Shown: positions 37,517-48,162 of the stretch, piece after piece
Layout of the letters: the number at the start of each line of letters is the position of its first letter
Numbering within the stretch: the stretch's first letter is position 1
Origin: Archivesica marissinica
Taxonomy: Eukaryota; Mollusca; Bivalvia; Venerida; Vesicomyidae
Reading direction: 5' to 3'
Assembly (NCBI GenBank): GCA_014843695.1
Contig: CM026390.1
Location: 100,773,664 to 100,837,663 of the forward strand
DNA: 64,000 nt
Program-made: the position numbers and the translations under genes
Notes under the pieces: model-generated
What the model was told of the DNA's origin: nothing
The model's input: only the letters and a program-made list of their open reading frames with translations
Database searches by the model: none

Positions 37517-38985
37517 CGTGAACCTGTAACATATAGATGTCATTGTACGGTGTATGTGTTATACGCAAGGTGATACAACATCGTGAACCTGCAACATATA
37601 GGTGTCATTGTACGATAGTTGTGTTATAAGCAAGGTGACACCACATCGTGAACCTGCAACATATAGATGCCACTGTACGATATATGTGTTATAAGCAAGG
37701 TGACACCACATCGTGAACCTGCAACATATAGATGTCATTGTACGATAGATGTAGTATACGCAAGGTGACACCACATCGTGAACCTGCAACATATAGATGT
37801 CACTGTACGATAGATGTGGTATAAACAAGGTGACACCACATCGTGAACCTGTAACATATAGATGTCACTGTACGATAGATGTGGTATAAACAAGGTGACA
37901 CCACATCGTGAACCTGCAACATATAGATGTCACTGTACGGTATATGTGTTATACGCAAGGTGATACCACATCGTGAACCTGCCTGTCACATATAGGTGCC
38001 AATGTACGCTATATGTGTTATATGCAAGGTGGTGATACCACATCGTGAACCTGCCTGTAACATATAGGTGTCAATGTACGATATATGTGTTATACGCAAG
38101 GTGATACCACATCGTGAACCTGCCTGTAACATATAGGTGTCACTGTACGATATATGTGTTATAAGCAAGGTGATACCACATCGTGAACCTGCCTGTAACA
38201 TATAGGTGTCACTGTACGATATATGTGTTATACGCAAGGTGATACCACATCGTGACCTGCAACATATAGGTGTCAATGTACGATATATGTGTTATACGCA
38301 AGTGATACCACATCGTGAACTGTCTGTAACATATAGGTGTCAATGTACGATATATGTGTTATACGCAAGGTGATACCACATCGTGAACCTGCCTGTAACA
38401 TATAGGTGTCACTGTACGATATATGTGTTATAGCAAGGTGATACCACATCGTGAACCTGCCTGTAACATATAGGTGTCACTGTACGATATATGTGTTATA
38501 CGCAAGGTGATACCACATCGTGAACCTGCAACATATAGGTGTCACTGTACGATATATGTGTTATACGCAAGGTGGTGATACCACATCGTGAACCTGCCTG
38601 TAACATATAGGTGTCAATGTACGATATATGTGTTATACGCAAGGTGATACCACATCGTGAACCTGTAACATATAGATGCCACTGTACGATATATGTGTTA
38701 TACGCAAGGTGGTGATACCACATCGTGAACCTGTCTGTAACATATAGGTGTCAATGTACGATATATGTGTTATACGCAAGGTGATACCACATCGTGAACC
38801 TGCAACATATAGGTGTCACTGTACGATATATGTGTTATACGCAAGGTGGTGATACCACATCGTGAACCTGCAACATATAGATGTCACTGTACGATATATG
38901 TGTTATACGCAAGGTGATACAACATCGTGAACCTGCCTGTAACATATAGATGTCACTGTACGATATATGTGTTATAAGTAACTTG
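37500..38985. repeat. 65-72-bp minisatellite derived from the LPMO exon-1 boundary
   Basis: Twenty-two units; the first (37500-37560) is the genuine start of LPMO exon 1. On minus each unit reads CTATATGTTGCAG (or TTACAG), GTTCACG, ATGTGGTGTCACCTTGC and then GTATAACACATATATCG. Each copy thus carries a splice-acceptor-like sequence and the LPMO start context encoding MWCHL. Length varies through a GCAG/GCAGGCAG alternation and a GGT/GGTGGT difference. Confidence 0.93.
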
Positions 38986-39325
38986 TTTGGGCAGCTCCTA
39001 ACCCATATTGTGATATCATTTTTGTTCATGTGTATTATTCTATCAAAAAATATCCCGTCATGCTCTTATTCATTCAAAACAGTAATTAACTTGGTAAACC
39101 TACTTAAATTAATACTACATACATCAGAAAAATCGTATAACAAAATTGACCTTTTTGGAAAGGGGTGTTGCTAATGTCAAAAACGTGTAGCCCGATCATT
39201 TTGCATTTGTAATGATTTATGTATGTGCAAAGTGTTTTGCAATGCTATTGTGATATGTAATTGCAAATTGTGTTGCATCTATTGTGAAAAGAAATGTAAT
39301 ATGTATTATTAAAGTAAATAAGGCT
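38975..39325 (+). mobile_element. 5'-truncated LINE 3' end (tail family B)
   Basis: Shares ACTACATACATCAGAAAAAT, TATAACAAAATTGACCT, GTAGCCCGATC and a closing ATTATTAAAGTAAATAA with 56114-56388; shorter relatives lie at 40165-40290 and 43295-43465. The short frame ending at 39174 may be the last codons of its pol protein (inference). Confidence 0.65.
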
Positions 39326-40164
39326 ACATGTTGCAACACTTGTAGACGATTTCCATAAAACGGTAAAACAATATGTCCGTCTATGACCAATATTTCACAT
39401 AGGAAATATTATTTCATTTCTAATATGACCCAATATAATGCTATAAACGAATAATTGTGCGTGTTATTTTGTATCCTTGTCGTTTATTTGGCTGATGGCT
39501 TTACAAAATACCTCCCTGTAAAATACAGTCTGTATTCCAGTGGCACTGGAAATCCTACTACAGCTATATCAACACTATATTTCCTGTGTGGCTGATTATT
39601 AACACTACGAATCCTGCCCAATCACTGTCTTCGATTCCCATATAAAATTGTTAAAAGTTACATAATACGTTTTACATGGGGGATGGGGGTGTAAATTCAA
39701 CAGCCGTATCCGTGGTATATTTCATATTTAACATCTGTAGATTTGTTCATTGTTTATAGGAATAAAATATCAAGCCATGTTAGAATATATATTTGGAAGC
39801 TCGTGTTGTCAAGCTAACACAGTTTTAAATGGATTTGGACCAAACTGGTTTGCATTGCGCAAATTGGCAGGATGTACTGCTTTGTAGAGTTTTTTCTCCA
39901 CTGAACAAGGTTTGTACTGGGACACCACTATATCAAAACGTCTGAAAGATTCGTCTCCTGACATAGTTACAGTTAATATTTAATAATAGTATTGTGTATT
40001 AAGAATACAAGATCCACTGATCGTTGTTTGTGGCACGTGGCGGGGGCCGTTGGGTCTGACACGGTGTCAACAACAAACAGGCAATTATTCAGTATCGATA
40101 AATTTAAATATTACATATTGCTCTAAATGTTCATAAATGCTATTTCTTTAAAGCATTAGGTGAG
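39326..40164. other. Unique spacer, no recognised feature
   Basis: AT-rich; no plausible gene, RNA or repeat was identified in 840 bp. Confidence 0.5.
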
Positions 40165-40290
40165 GACAATACCTAATGTTGCAAGAACGTGTGTCCAACC
40201 CGTTTGTGTTTGCTATGCATATCTTTCCTTGTTATAATTTGTACTTGTATAAATATATTTCAAAAAGCAATAAAAATATGATTAAATCTA
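40165..40290 (+). mobile_element. Degraded LINE tail (family B)
   Basis: TAATGTTGCAAGAACGTGTG then CCAACCCGTTTGTGTTTGC aligns to the GCTAATGTTG...GTAGCCCGATC...TTTTGC part of the tails at 39170 and 56200, and ends in CAATAAAAATATG. Confidence 0.45.
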
Positions 40291-40348
40291 AATCAAAAAT
40301 CTGCACTGACATTATTAGTGTCAGTATAGCTCATCACATCGTCCTTAT

Positions 40349-40826
40349 TTACTCCATTTATTCATCATTAACTTTATTTACTCCATTTATTCATCATTAA
40401 CTTTATTTACTCCATTTACTTCATCATTTACTTCATCATTTGATTCATCATTTGCTTCATCATTTACTTCATCATTTATTCATCAGTTAAATCATCATTT
40501 ATTTCATCAGTTACTTCATCATTTACTTCATCAGTTACTTCGTCATTTATTTCATCATTTACTCATCATTTGCTTCATCATTTACTTCATTTACTCCATT
40601 TATTTCGTCATTTATTTCATCATTTATTTCATCAGTTACTTCATCATTTACTTCGTCATTTATTTCATCATTTATACCATCATTTACTTCATCATTTGCT
40701 TCGTCATTTACTTCGTCATTTACTTCATCAGTTACTTCGTCATTTACTTCATCATTTACTTCATCAGTTACTTCGTCATTTACTTCATCATTTGCTTCAT
40801 CATTTACTACTTTATTTACTTTATTT
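40349..40826. repeat. 12-bp minisatellite (CATTTACTTCAT)n
   Basis: About 40 irregular units of CATTTACTTCAT / CATTTATTTCAT / CAGTTACTTCGT, preceded by two longer copies with CTCCATTTATTCATC. A plus-strand His/Leu-rich frame at 40570-40836 is a product of the repeat. Confidence 0.9.
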
Positions 40827-40914
40827 TATTGAATAACGTCATTGAAATGGAGTTTTCTGTATTTATATGAAATAAAGCAGAAGTGTCGACGTTGTCTTTA
40901 AGTCGACGGCATAT

Positions 40915-41140
40915 ACACAATTCCTAATCGGTCATCTGGTGTTGGATCAAACCAATAAGCATATAATATCAATATTCATACATTCTTGTATCATCCATCT
41001 TGTGTTTGATGTTTTTATTACATCTGTATATGCAATGATGGAATAAAATGCATTAAATGAAAATAGTTTAATGATATCGTACGATTATTAGTTGGGCTTC
41101 CAATAGTATAAAACACCAGATGACAGATTAGGAATTGTGT
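40915..41140. mobile_element. 226-bp element with 29-bp terminal inverted repeats
   Basis: The left end, ACACAATTCCTAATCGGTCA then TCTGGTGTT (40915-40943), is the reverse complement of 41112-41140 with one mismatch. The interior is AT-rich and non-coding. This is the structure of a MITE (non-autonomous DNA transposon). No convincing target-site duplication flanks it, so the superfamily is unassigned. Confidence 0.75.
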
Positions 41141-41361
41141 TGATTGCGGGTCCGGATAAATGCGTTTATACATGATAAACGGATGGACGGGCGGGTTTGC
41201 AGATGGGCAGGCGAGCTCGGGCGGGCTCACGGACGGACAGGGCAGGCACACAGAGACAGACAGACGTGCATAATACATGATAGCGAACAGTGAAATATTG
41301 TATAGTGAAAATCTATGGTGTTGTAACTTATAATGGCATACTAAGTTCAGGTTCCACTTTA
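41141..41361. other. G-rich imperfect (GGAC/GGGC) stretch
   Basis: 41176-41270 is a degenerate run of GGACGGGCGGG, GGGCAGGC, GGACGGACAGG and ACAGACAGAC type. No gene is seen. Confidence 0.5.
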
Positions 41362-41662
41362 CAGACGGATCAGCAGTCCAGTGGTAACACGATGGACTGG
41401 TAACCCAGGGATCGCAGGTTCGATCCCCCATGTGACCCTAATACAATTAACAAGCTTTCAGATGGGACTTTAAACCGAGGTCTCGCGTCGATGCTTTACA
41501 CCATGCACGTAAAACAACCAGAGGAGACTCTGGAATGGGTCTTTGTCTGTATCATTGCACTATCCTCCAAAAATCTAAAATGACTAATCTCTTCAGGCGT
41601 TGCTCATATGGATAACCGGTAGCGACGATAAATAAACGTAAAACACACACACACACACACGG
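41362..41662 (+). mobile_element. tRNA-derived SINE (family A)
   Basis: Head CAGACGGATCAGCAGTCCAG with box A and box B (GGTTCGATCCC); body as in the copy at 35454. The 3' hairpin stem is GTTGCT/AGCGAC (41588-41615, one G-T wobble), followed by GATAAATAAACGTAAAAC and (CA)n. Confidence 0.88.
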
Positions 41663-42104
41663 TTCCACTCTGCTCCGTAACACAAAGTGTCACAGATTTG
41701 TTTTCACGAGGATATATAAATGAACATTTTGGAATGAAAAATGACACTGCGTTGTCCGTATGATAGATCTAAGCTGACCAGATGTCAGTGTCAAAGGCTA
41801 CCAGCAAGCGGCACGTATAATGTTGATAATTAAAATTTGACAGACATATGAATAGCATATGTCAAAAACTATTTTATTAACTTGGGCTAACATCTTAGTG
41901 ATTTTAATGTGGGTCCATAAATCCTTTATAAAGATTTGCTAACATGATAGTGATTTTAACGGGGACCCATAAATCCTTTCTGTATAATTAAATATGTTGT
42001 AGATATGTTTTGCCTATTGCGTTAATGAAATGTTCAAGTCACGTTTGAAACGTTCAGTTGTACATTACTATATCGGATGAGGAGGTAACGTGCTATAAAG
42101 ATAG
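41663..42104. other. Spacer with a short duplication and a perfect palindrome
   Basis: GACATATG (41843-41850) and CATATGTC (41856-41863) form an 8-bp hairpin with loop AATAG. A ~51-bp imperfect tandem duplication beginning GCTAACAT and ending CCATAAATCCTTT spans about 41886-41981. No gene is seen. Confidence 0.6.
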
Positions 42105-42350
42105 TTCTTTATTTAAATTTATTTATCGTCGCTACCGGTTGCCCATTTGAACGACGGGCAGTTTACCTAACAACACCTTCCTCTCCAGCGGTTAACCAGT
42201 ACTTGGTGCACCAACCTCCGTAAGAAACGAAACTGCCAACTTTTTCATATAAAGAGACACGGTCTGAGCGGGTCTCGAACCCGTGACCATCAGTGATGAT
42301 AGGTTACAGTGGTATGCAAGTCAGCGACCGTAACCACTCTACTACGGAGG
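42105..42350 (-). mobile_element. tRNA-derived SINE (family C)
   Basis: On minus it begins CCTCCGTAGTAGAGTGGTTA (box A), has box B GGGTTCGAGACCC and a body unlike family A (AAAAAGTTGGCAGTTTCG, GGTTGGTGCACCAAGTACTG). It ends in the hairpin GTCGTT...AGCGAC with a CAAATGGGCAACCGGT loop and GATAAATAAATTTAAAT. A different body thus carries the same 3' end as family A. Confidence 0.82.
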
Positions 42351-42556
42351 ACAAGTCAGCGACCTTAACCACTCGACAACGGAGGACACGTCAGCGACTG
42401 TACCCGACTTGACCACGGAGGACAAGTCAGCGACCTAAACCACTCGACCACGGAAGACAAGTCAGCGACCTTAACCTCTCGAGCACGGAGGACAAGTCAA
42501 CGACCATAACCACTCGACCACGGAGGACAAGTCAGCGACCTTAACCACTCGACAAT
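42340..42556. repeat. 35-bp tandem repeat of a SINE head
   Basis: About 6 units of GAGGACAAGTCAGCG then ACCTTAACCACTCGACCACG. On minus each is a copy of the family C SINE box A head (GGTCGAGTGGTTAAGGTCGC type), placed just upstream of that SINE's 5' end. Confidence 0.85.
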
Positions 42557-42602
42557 GGGGGCGGTCTAATATAAATACAGTATTATAGTTATATTGCTTA
42601 TA

Positions 42603-42752
42603 TATGTAGTCAAGTGGTTAACACGCTGGACTAGTAATCCAGGGATCGCAGGTTCGATCCCCGTCTGACCATAATAAAATTAATTCTCTGCAGGAGGCGT
42701 CACTCATATGAGCAACCTGTAGCGACTATAAATAAACGTAAAACACACATAT
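42603..42752 (+). mobile_element. tRNA-derived SINE (family A), internally deleted
   Basis: The head from GTAGTCAAGTGGTTAACACG through box B GGTTCGATCCC and CGTCTGACC is followed after TAATAAAATTAATTC directly by CAGGAGGCGTCACTCATATG and the 3' tail. About 130 bp of body are missing compared with 35454-35755. Confidence 0.82.
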
Positions 42753-42814
42753 ATAGTTTGGTGCCTGTAGCATACACATAATATTATACATCAAACAGAT
42801 CCACACATCAACGG

Positions 42815-43056
42815 ATATGATATGTGGGATAGTATAGAGTTTATACAAATTATTATAGCTCGATTGCGAAACAAGTTATTACAACTTATATTAATCACTC
42901 TCGAGACCTCATTCCTGATCGAATCCATCGCCATGAGGGAGAGAGAAGAGGCAACGTGGAATTTAAATGCCTTGCCTAACTGCTCCAGCGGGGCTCGAAC
43001 TCCGGACCTTTCGCACCTGAAGCGAACGCGCATCCACTGCGCTATCACGACTTCCA
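42815..43056 (-). mobile_element. tRNA-derived SINE (family D)
   Basis: On minus: GTGATAGCGCAGTGGATGCG (box A), GAGTTCGAGCCCCGC (box B), then a body containing GATCAGGAATGAGGTCTCG and TTGTTTCGCAATCGAG. The body is shared with the plus-strand element at 44283-44530. Confidence 0.75.
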
Positions 43057-43294
43057 GATAGAGTGACTCATATACTGACTCTATACATGTTGGTGCTTGT
43101 AACCTAATCTATGGCCGGGCTGAGCATGCAAATAGTATTACTAATACACACAACGCCCGACGGAGCTCAATCATCATATATGTGCTAACCATATTATTTT
43201 TAACCCATAATCGAAGAACAACGGTCACGCAACCATTCACGTTTCTGCTTCAGACTTATATTAAGTCCAAACACCTTCATTAAATAATGTTGTC

Positions 43295-43465
43295 ATAACC
43301 TGTAGTCCAACCCATTTGCTTTTCCCCCGATTAAATCGTATACAGCAATAATAATAATAAAAAATCCTAATATAATTTCATATTGTTTTCTACGTATTTC
43401 ATTGTGTGTATAATTGTAATGTAATGTATGACACAAATGCAACAAAATATTATTAAAGTAAAGAT
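43295..43465 (+). mobile_element. Degraded LINE tail (family B)
   Basis: TGTAGTCCAACCCATTTGC begins it and AAAATATTATTAAAGTAAAG ends it, matching the tails at 38975-39325 and 56114-56388. An internal (AAT)n tract lies at 43349-43360. Confidence 0.55.
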
Positions 43466-43639
43466 TGGTTAGCTAAATATATTATCGAATAACGTTATTT
43501 GGGTTTGACGGGAATATTAAACAATGACTTGAATTATCAAAAACAACCGATGACTGGTAGATAATTGTTATTCTAACTAGGACAAACATTTTACACGTGC
43601 ACCCGTAACATTTACAGTGTTAGAACACAGACTGGCTAA

Positions 43640-43681
43640 CAGTTTATTTACAGTCGCCACCGCATAATACATTTGAGCGAC
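43640..43681 (-). other. Retroelement 3' hairpin tail, variant loop
   Basis: On minus GTCGCT (43681-43676) pairs with GGCGAC (43658-43653) around CAAATGTATTATGCGGT and is followed by TGTAAATAAACTG. A similar tail on plus is at 51707-51748. It resembles the LINE/SINE hairpin in stem and downstream TAAATAAA but has a different loop. Confidence 0.55.
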
Positions 43682-43814
43682 TGAGTTTTCTAAGAAGATT
43701 AAAATACACATCATCTAAAAGTGATGGATTTGCCTATCGTAATTATTATAACTATATGTTTAGGGGGCTATGAGGGCTGCTGTAGTCTCAGAGTGTGTAT
43801 TCGGTTTTCATATC

Positions 43815-43884
43815 CGACTGTCGCTCACACAATAATTGGTGCCAGCGACAGTCGCGGGTAGACCGGGTGAATACAATACCCGGT
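43815..43884. other. Two adjacent perfect hairpins
   Basis: CGACTGTCGCT (43815-43825) is complementary to AGCGACAGTCG (43844-43854). Seven bases later ACCGGGT (43862-43868) is complementary to ACCCGGT (43878-43884). No family is recognised. Confidence 0.6.
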
Positions 43885-44282
43885 GCATGTATACTTCTAA
43901 GATGTCTGATAGAACACAGAAATAAGAACCCTAGATCCACCGAGTATACACTCATGATCGAACATAACCCATATGGATATTTCTCTGTTCTAAGAAAACA
44001 TATATAACATTTAAATCGTAGAAAAACTAGTGCAATACAATCCTAGGCAGACATACAACCTAGAAGTTACACATCAACTATTACTTACCGTGAATTTGCC
44101 CCATAACTGTCGCCCACACTCAACCGTTAAACAAAATACTATTACATATTATGTTAGGATGACTGTCAAATAATGTATTTCTATTGTTTTCTAGGATGAA
44201 GTAACAATGCAGACCTATAGTATGTCTAATTTTATCATCAAGCATTTGTATTTGTGCTCTGACAAGCATATAACTTTCCTGG
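43885..44282. other. Unique spacer, no recognised feature
   Basis: AT-rich sequence without a supported gene or repeat. Confidence 0.45.
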
Positions 44283-44530
44283 TAGTGTGGATACCATGTC
44301 TACCTCAACCGAGAGATTGCAAGTTCGAGTCTCTCCACAAACACGATGGTGGTGCTAATATTCTTAAATCCACATTACACATCATTTCTACCTCCTGCTC
44401 TTGTCATGTCAAAAGGTCACAAGATTGAAGAGATTCCAGAAGTAGCTATATATTCCATCAGAAATGAGGTCTCAAGAGCATGTTTCGCAATCGAGTTTAA
44501 AAAATGCATACGTTATAATATTTTGTTGTT
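44283..44530 (+). mobile_element. tRNA-derived SINE (family D)
   Basis: GGTAGTGTGGATACCATGTC resembles a box A, and GCAAGTTCGAGTCTCTCC is box B. The body has ATCAGAAATGAGGTCTCAAG and TGTTTCGCAATCGAG, shared with 42815-43056. Confidence 0.7.
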
Positions 44531-44639
44531 GTTCTTATTGCAGTTTTAGGCCACGGGCCAAGATCAGCAACTACAACACAGTGTATCAATCAATAGTGTA
44601 TTTCTATTTGAATTCTTAAGATTTATCTATATTATATAG

Positions 44640-44920
44640 TTGCTTGTATCTTAAGCTGTATGTTATCCTTAAATTGTTAAAACTATTAACACAATGTATT
44701 AATTTTATTTTTGTCTTTTAGGTGCTCGCTTTAACATGTTTTAATTATGCTATGTCCTGTGTTGTATTCATGTTTAAACCAACTTTTATTTCTTAGCTGT
44801 TTTTTCTTATGTTTTGATTATAATATATGTTTGTCGGAAAAATAGCTTATTAGCTAATGTTATTTGTAAATGTAATCCGACGTTAAATAAAGCTTCTTGT
44901 ATCTTGTATCTTGTATAATT
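44640..44920 (+). mobile_element. LINE 3' tail with (TTGTATC)n
   Basis: Non-coding AT-rich sequence ending AATCCGACGTTAAATAAAGC then TTCTTGTATCTTGTATC. A short tandem heptamer after TAAATAAAG is typical of some LINE 3' ends (known for CR1/L2-like groups). The start is approximate. Confidence 0.5.
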
Positions 44921-44950
44921 ATGTTTGTCATGAGTATGCGTTATTATAGA

Positions 44951-45092
44951 ACAATATGTATACAGAACCTCGCAAATACCAACACGTTCAATGGACAATA
45001 TGTATACAGAACCTCGCAAATACCAACACGTTCAATGGACAATATGTATACAGAACCTCGCAAATACCAACACGTTCAATGGACAATATGCA
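44951..45092. repeat. 44-bp tandem repeat, 3 copies
   Basis: Units of GTATACAGAACCTCGCAAAT then ACCAACACGTTCAATGGACA start at 44958, 45002 and 45046, almost identical to each other. Confidence 0.92.
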
Positions 45093-45967
45093 GGTGTTTG
45101 TTTGGTCAACTTTTAAAGCTCATAGTTCCCAAGATAGACCGACATATTAAATGGTAAAAACATACCACTTATAATTCCAATTCATCCTTGTAAGTGTGTA
45201 CATTCATTGGAGCCCATAGATCTTCACATGGAGGCCGAGATTCACAAATGACAGCTCATTGTCCTTCATGCAATTGCACAGTCAAAGAATCAAAGAATCT
45301 CAAATCAATAATGCTACGCCAGGTAGCCGTATGTCACAAATATACCTTCTTCACCACTACACAGACTACGCAGAACAAACATGAACTATACATGTACAGC
45401 CAATCACAGCAGTCTCAACATACACACAACCACAATGGAAAGCTAAATCTAGATCGGCCATTCAAGCATTTTGGTCCCGGCCGACGTTTTGTGGGGGATG
45501 CAGAACATCGCTCAACAATACCTTACTGTAAGGTCAGATACCGATATTGAAATTTCCATAGGCCACAATTATAATACACAGTGCCATTAAATGTTTCCCA
45601 AAAAGCGTTTGGCACAAAAAACAGTAGTTTTCAACAGACTGGCCTTTGAGCCACAAGAAAATGTCAAATTTCAATGGGGTTTACCAATTGCGTTTATTTT
45701 ATTTACCACTAAAGACATCCATTTATGATATGGTGTATATGTCACCAAATAGTATGCAAATATTCTAAAATATTCCAAGATGCAGCTCATAAATTGTATT
45801 TTAATATTTAGAAGTCATTTTCACTATTGCTGACAATACCTACTCAGCCAATCAGTGCATGTATCAATAACTCTTAAGGGCTTCCCTATACTTTTTCAAC
45901 CAATCCCAGACCACTATATCAATAACCCTGTCTGACCTGTAACGTATCAGATCTACACATAGGGGAA
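45093..45967. other. Unrecognised stretch with a 118-codon open frame
   Basis: The plus frame 45194-45550 encodes a 118-residue peptide with CPSCNC near its start and a Gln/His/Thr-rich middle. I recognise no family, no signal peptide is present, and no splice context supports it. It may be retroelement debris, since a LINE remnant follows. Confidence 0.25.
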
Positions 45968-46275
45968 ACTCACCAAGTATGGAATACCGTAGAATCAAAT
46001 GCAACCGACGTCAACTATTTAATACTACGCGTGCACTCTACAGACTAGAACCAGAGAGCTTGGAACACGTGGTCACAAGATGTCCGACTCTTAGTCTCCC
46101 CAGAACGAGACACATCAAAAGCATTCGTCACACAATAATTGATCAACTGGGTGTCGCTGTAGGAACTAACTCTTATCGAGGTCCGTATTGACGTCTCTCG
46201 TCATAGACGGTACTAGCCTGGTTATCGAGGTCCGTATTGACGTCTCTCGTCATAGACGGTACTAGCCTGGTGAAA
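45968..46275 (+). pseudogene. Remnant of a LINE pol C-terminus
   Basis: The frame 45979-46188 contains YRLEPESLEHVVTRCPTLSL, a His/Cys knuckle like those at the C-termini of LINE pol proteins (compare EHILQEC in the element at 24280). After the stop, a 46-bp segment (ATCGAGGTCCGTATTGACG then TCTCTCGTCATAGACGGTAC) is tandemly duplicated at about 46175-46268. Confidence 0.45.
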
Positions 46276-46802
46276 ATGAAATTGCTGTCAACGAACGCAT
46301 CAATACTAGAATTGAGATCATCTCAAGAAGATTCTGTCACCAACTGCACGTCAGTCGTCTACAGCAGGCAAGAACAATTCATATGCTTACAATTAAACAA
46401 TAAAAGTAAATACTGGCTGTCATCTAAATCGGTCATATTGAGTTATAAGTTTTCCAGTATTAGTAGTAAAGTGTTAATGTACAATACTTATAACCCATGT
46501 TACTATGCTATAAATATATAAATATGCCATCAAATATGATTAAATTATACAAATCTAGAAGGGTAATTAAAATATTCATTAACAAAAATAGCACATGATT
46601 ACTGCGCCAACATACAGCATTATTGCCATATGACATTCAAAACACATTCAAAATACATCAGGTTTTACAAACACACAAAGGACATTAACTAATGTAAACA
46701 TAAAGACATTACATAGAGTGAACATAAAAAATACATCCAATTTGCAAACATGCTGTTTCAGAAGTCCTCCATTATTGTAAGCATACAAAACGTTATGAAA
46801 AA
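46276..46802. other. Unique AT-rich spacer
   Basis: No gene or repeat family is recognised. Confidence 0.45.
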
Positions 46803-47393
46803 CACAAGAACATCGGACCATATAGACATACAAGAGGACACCACATTGTCCGCGCATTATACAAACATCGGACCATATAGATATACAAGAGGACACCACA
46901 TTGTCCGCGCATTATACAAACATCGGACCATATAGATATACAAGAGGACACCACATTGTCCGCACATTATACAAACATCATACAAACATCGGACCATATA
47001 GATATACAAGAGGACACCACATTGTCCGCGCATTATACAAACATCGGACCATATAGATATACAAGAGGACACCACATTGTCCGCACATTATACAAACATC
47101 ATACAAACATCGGACCATATAGATATACAAGAGGACACCACATTGTCCGCGCATTATACAAACATCGGACCATATAGATATACAAGAGGACACCACATTG
47201 TCCGCACATTATACAAACATCGGACCATATAGATATACAAGAGGACACCACATTGTCCGCACATTATACAAACATCGGACCATATAGACATACAAGAGGA
47301 CACCACATTGTCCGCACATTATACAAACATCATACAAACATCGGACCATATAGACATACAAGAGGACACCACATTGTCCGCGCATTATACTAG
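46803..47393. repeat. 55/66-bp minisatellite, about 10 copies
   Basis: The 55-bp unit has ATCGGACCATATAGATATAC, AAGAGGACACCACATTGTCC and GCGCATTATACAAAC. An 11-bp extension (ATCATACAAAC) makes some units 66 bp. Long and short units, and GCGCATT against GCACATT, alternate in pairs, giving a higher-order pattern of roughly 121 bp. Confidence 0.93.
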
Positions 47394-48062
47394 CATTAAT
47401 GCCTATACAAAGGCACGTTCTGGTATGCTTATTTCGTCTTATCAATCTCAAATATCACCCAACCTACATACCTCATCTTCAAGGTGCTGATCCAGAAATA
47501 AATGTCTAGTATTTCTTAGAAATAATTGTCAGATTTCTTAAATTTTATATTTCAACCACTTGAATCCAGTCTAATAAAAATGTCTCAACTTTCTGAAATA
47601 CAATTTAACACAATTCCAGCTAGAGTCACGAAGATGCGACATGGACTAGATAACGGTTAGTTTTACTCGACAATTTAACTTGCGAACCTGAACGACAGCA
47701 TAAATCACAAAACCCGACATAAACCCCGATGTCTACAAATGTTAATACGCGATGGTACAAATAAGAACATGTGTTCCAGGAGTAGCAGGTCACACAAGTG
47801 GGATATGCGTTACGTTGTACTTGTCATGTGTACAAGTTATAACCAATGAAACACTTATCAAGCTTGATATATTGCGCGCTATTCATTTCCCCGTGCTTCG
47901 GCTGTCGTATTTCGTTCACAATTGCAAAAAAGCACAGAACTAATTCACTCATTGCACATAGCAAGTATAGTGTGCTCTAATAGTATTAGTATCATCTGTT
48001 ATAGTAGTAAATTATATAAATTTGACCTCTGAGACTAATGCACAGTTTCTTATTGGTGTCAG

Positions 48063-48065
<3 letters not shown>
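47394..48065. other. Unique spacer, no recognised feature
   Basis: A short frame at 47752-47943 has no recognisable domain. Nothing else is seen. Confidence 0.4.
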
Positions 48066-48108
<43 letters not shown>

Positions 48109-48162
48109 TAATAATAAAATAATAATAATAATAAAATAATAATAATAATAAAATAATAATAT
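48066..48162. repeat. (TAA)n microsatellite
   Basis: About 30 units of AAT with occasional extra A, giving AATAAAATAAT interruptions. Confidence 0.95.

Noticed and set aside
40570..40836. His/Leu-rich frame in the 12-bp array
   Set aside because: Pure translation of CATTTACTTCAT-type repeats with ragged unit lengths.
45194..45550. 118-codon frame as a zinc-binding protein
   Set aside because: Only CPSCNC hints at metal binding; no domain, homologue or gene structure could be supported.
46803..47393. CRISPR-like array
   Set aside because: There are no spacers: whole units repeat, and the context is an animal genome. The same applies to the 53- and 26-bp arrays.
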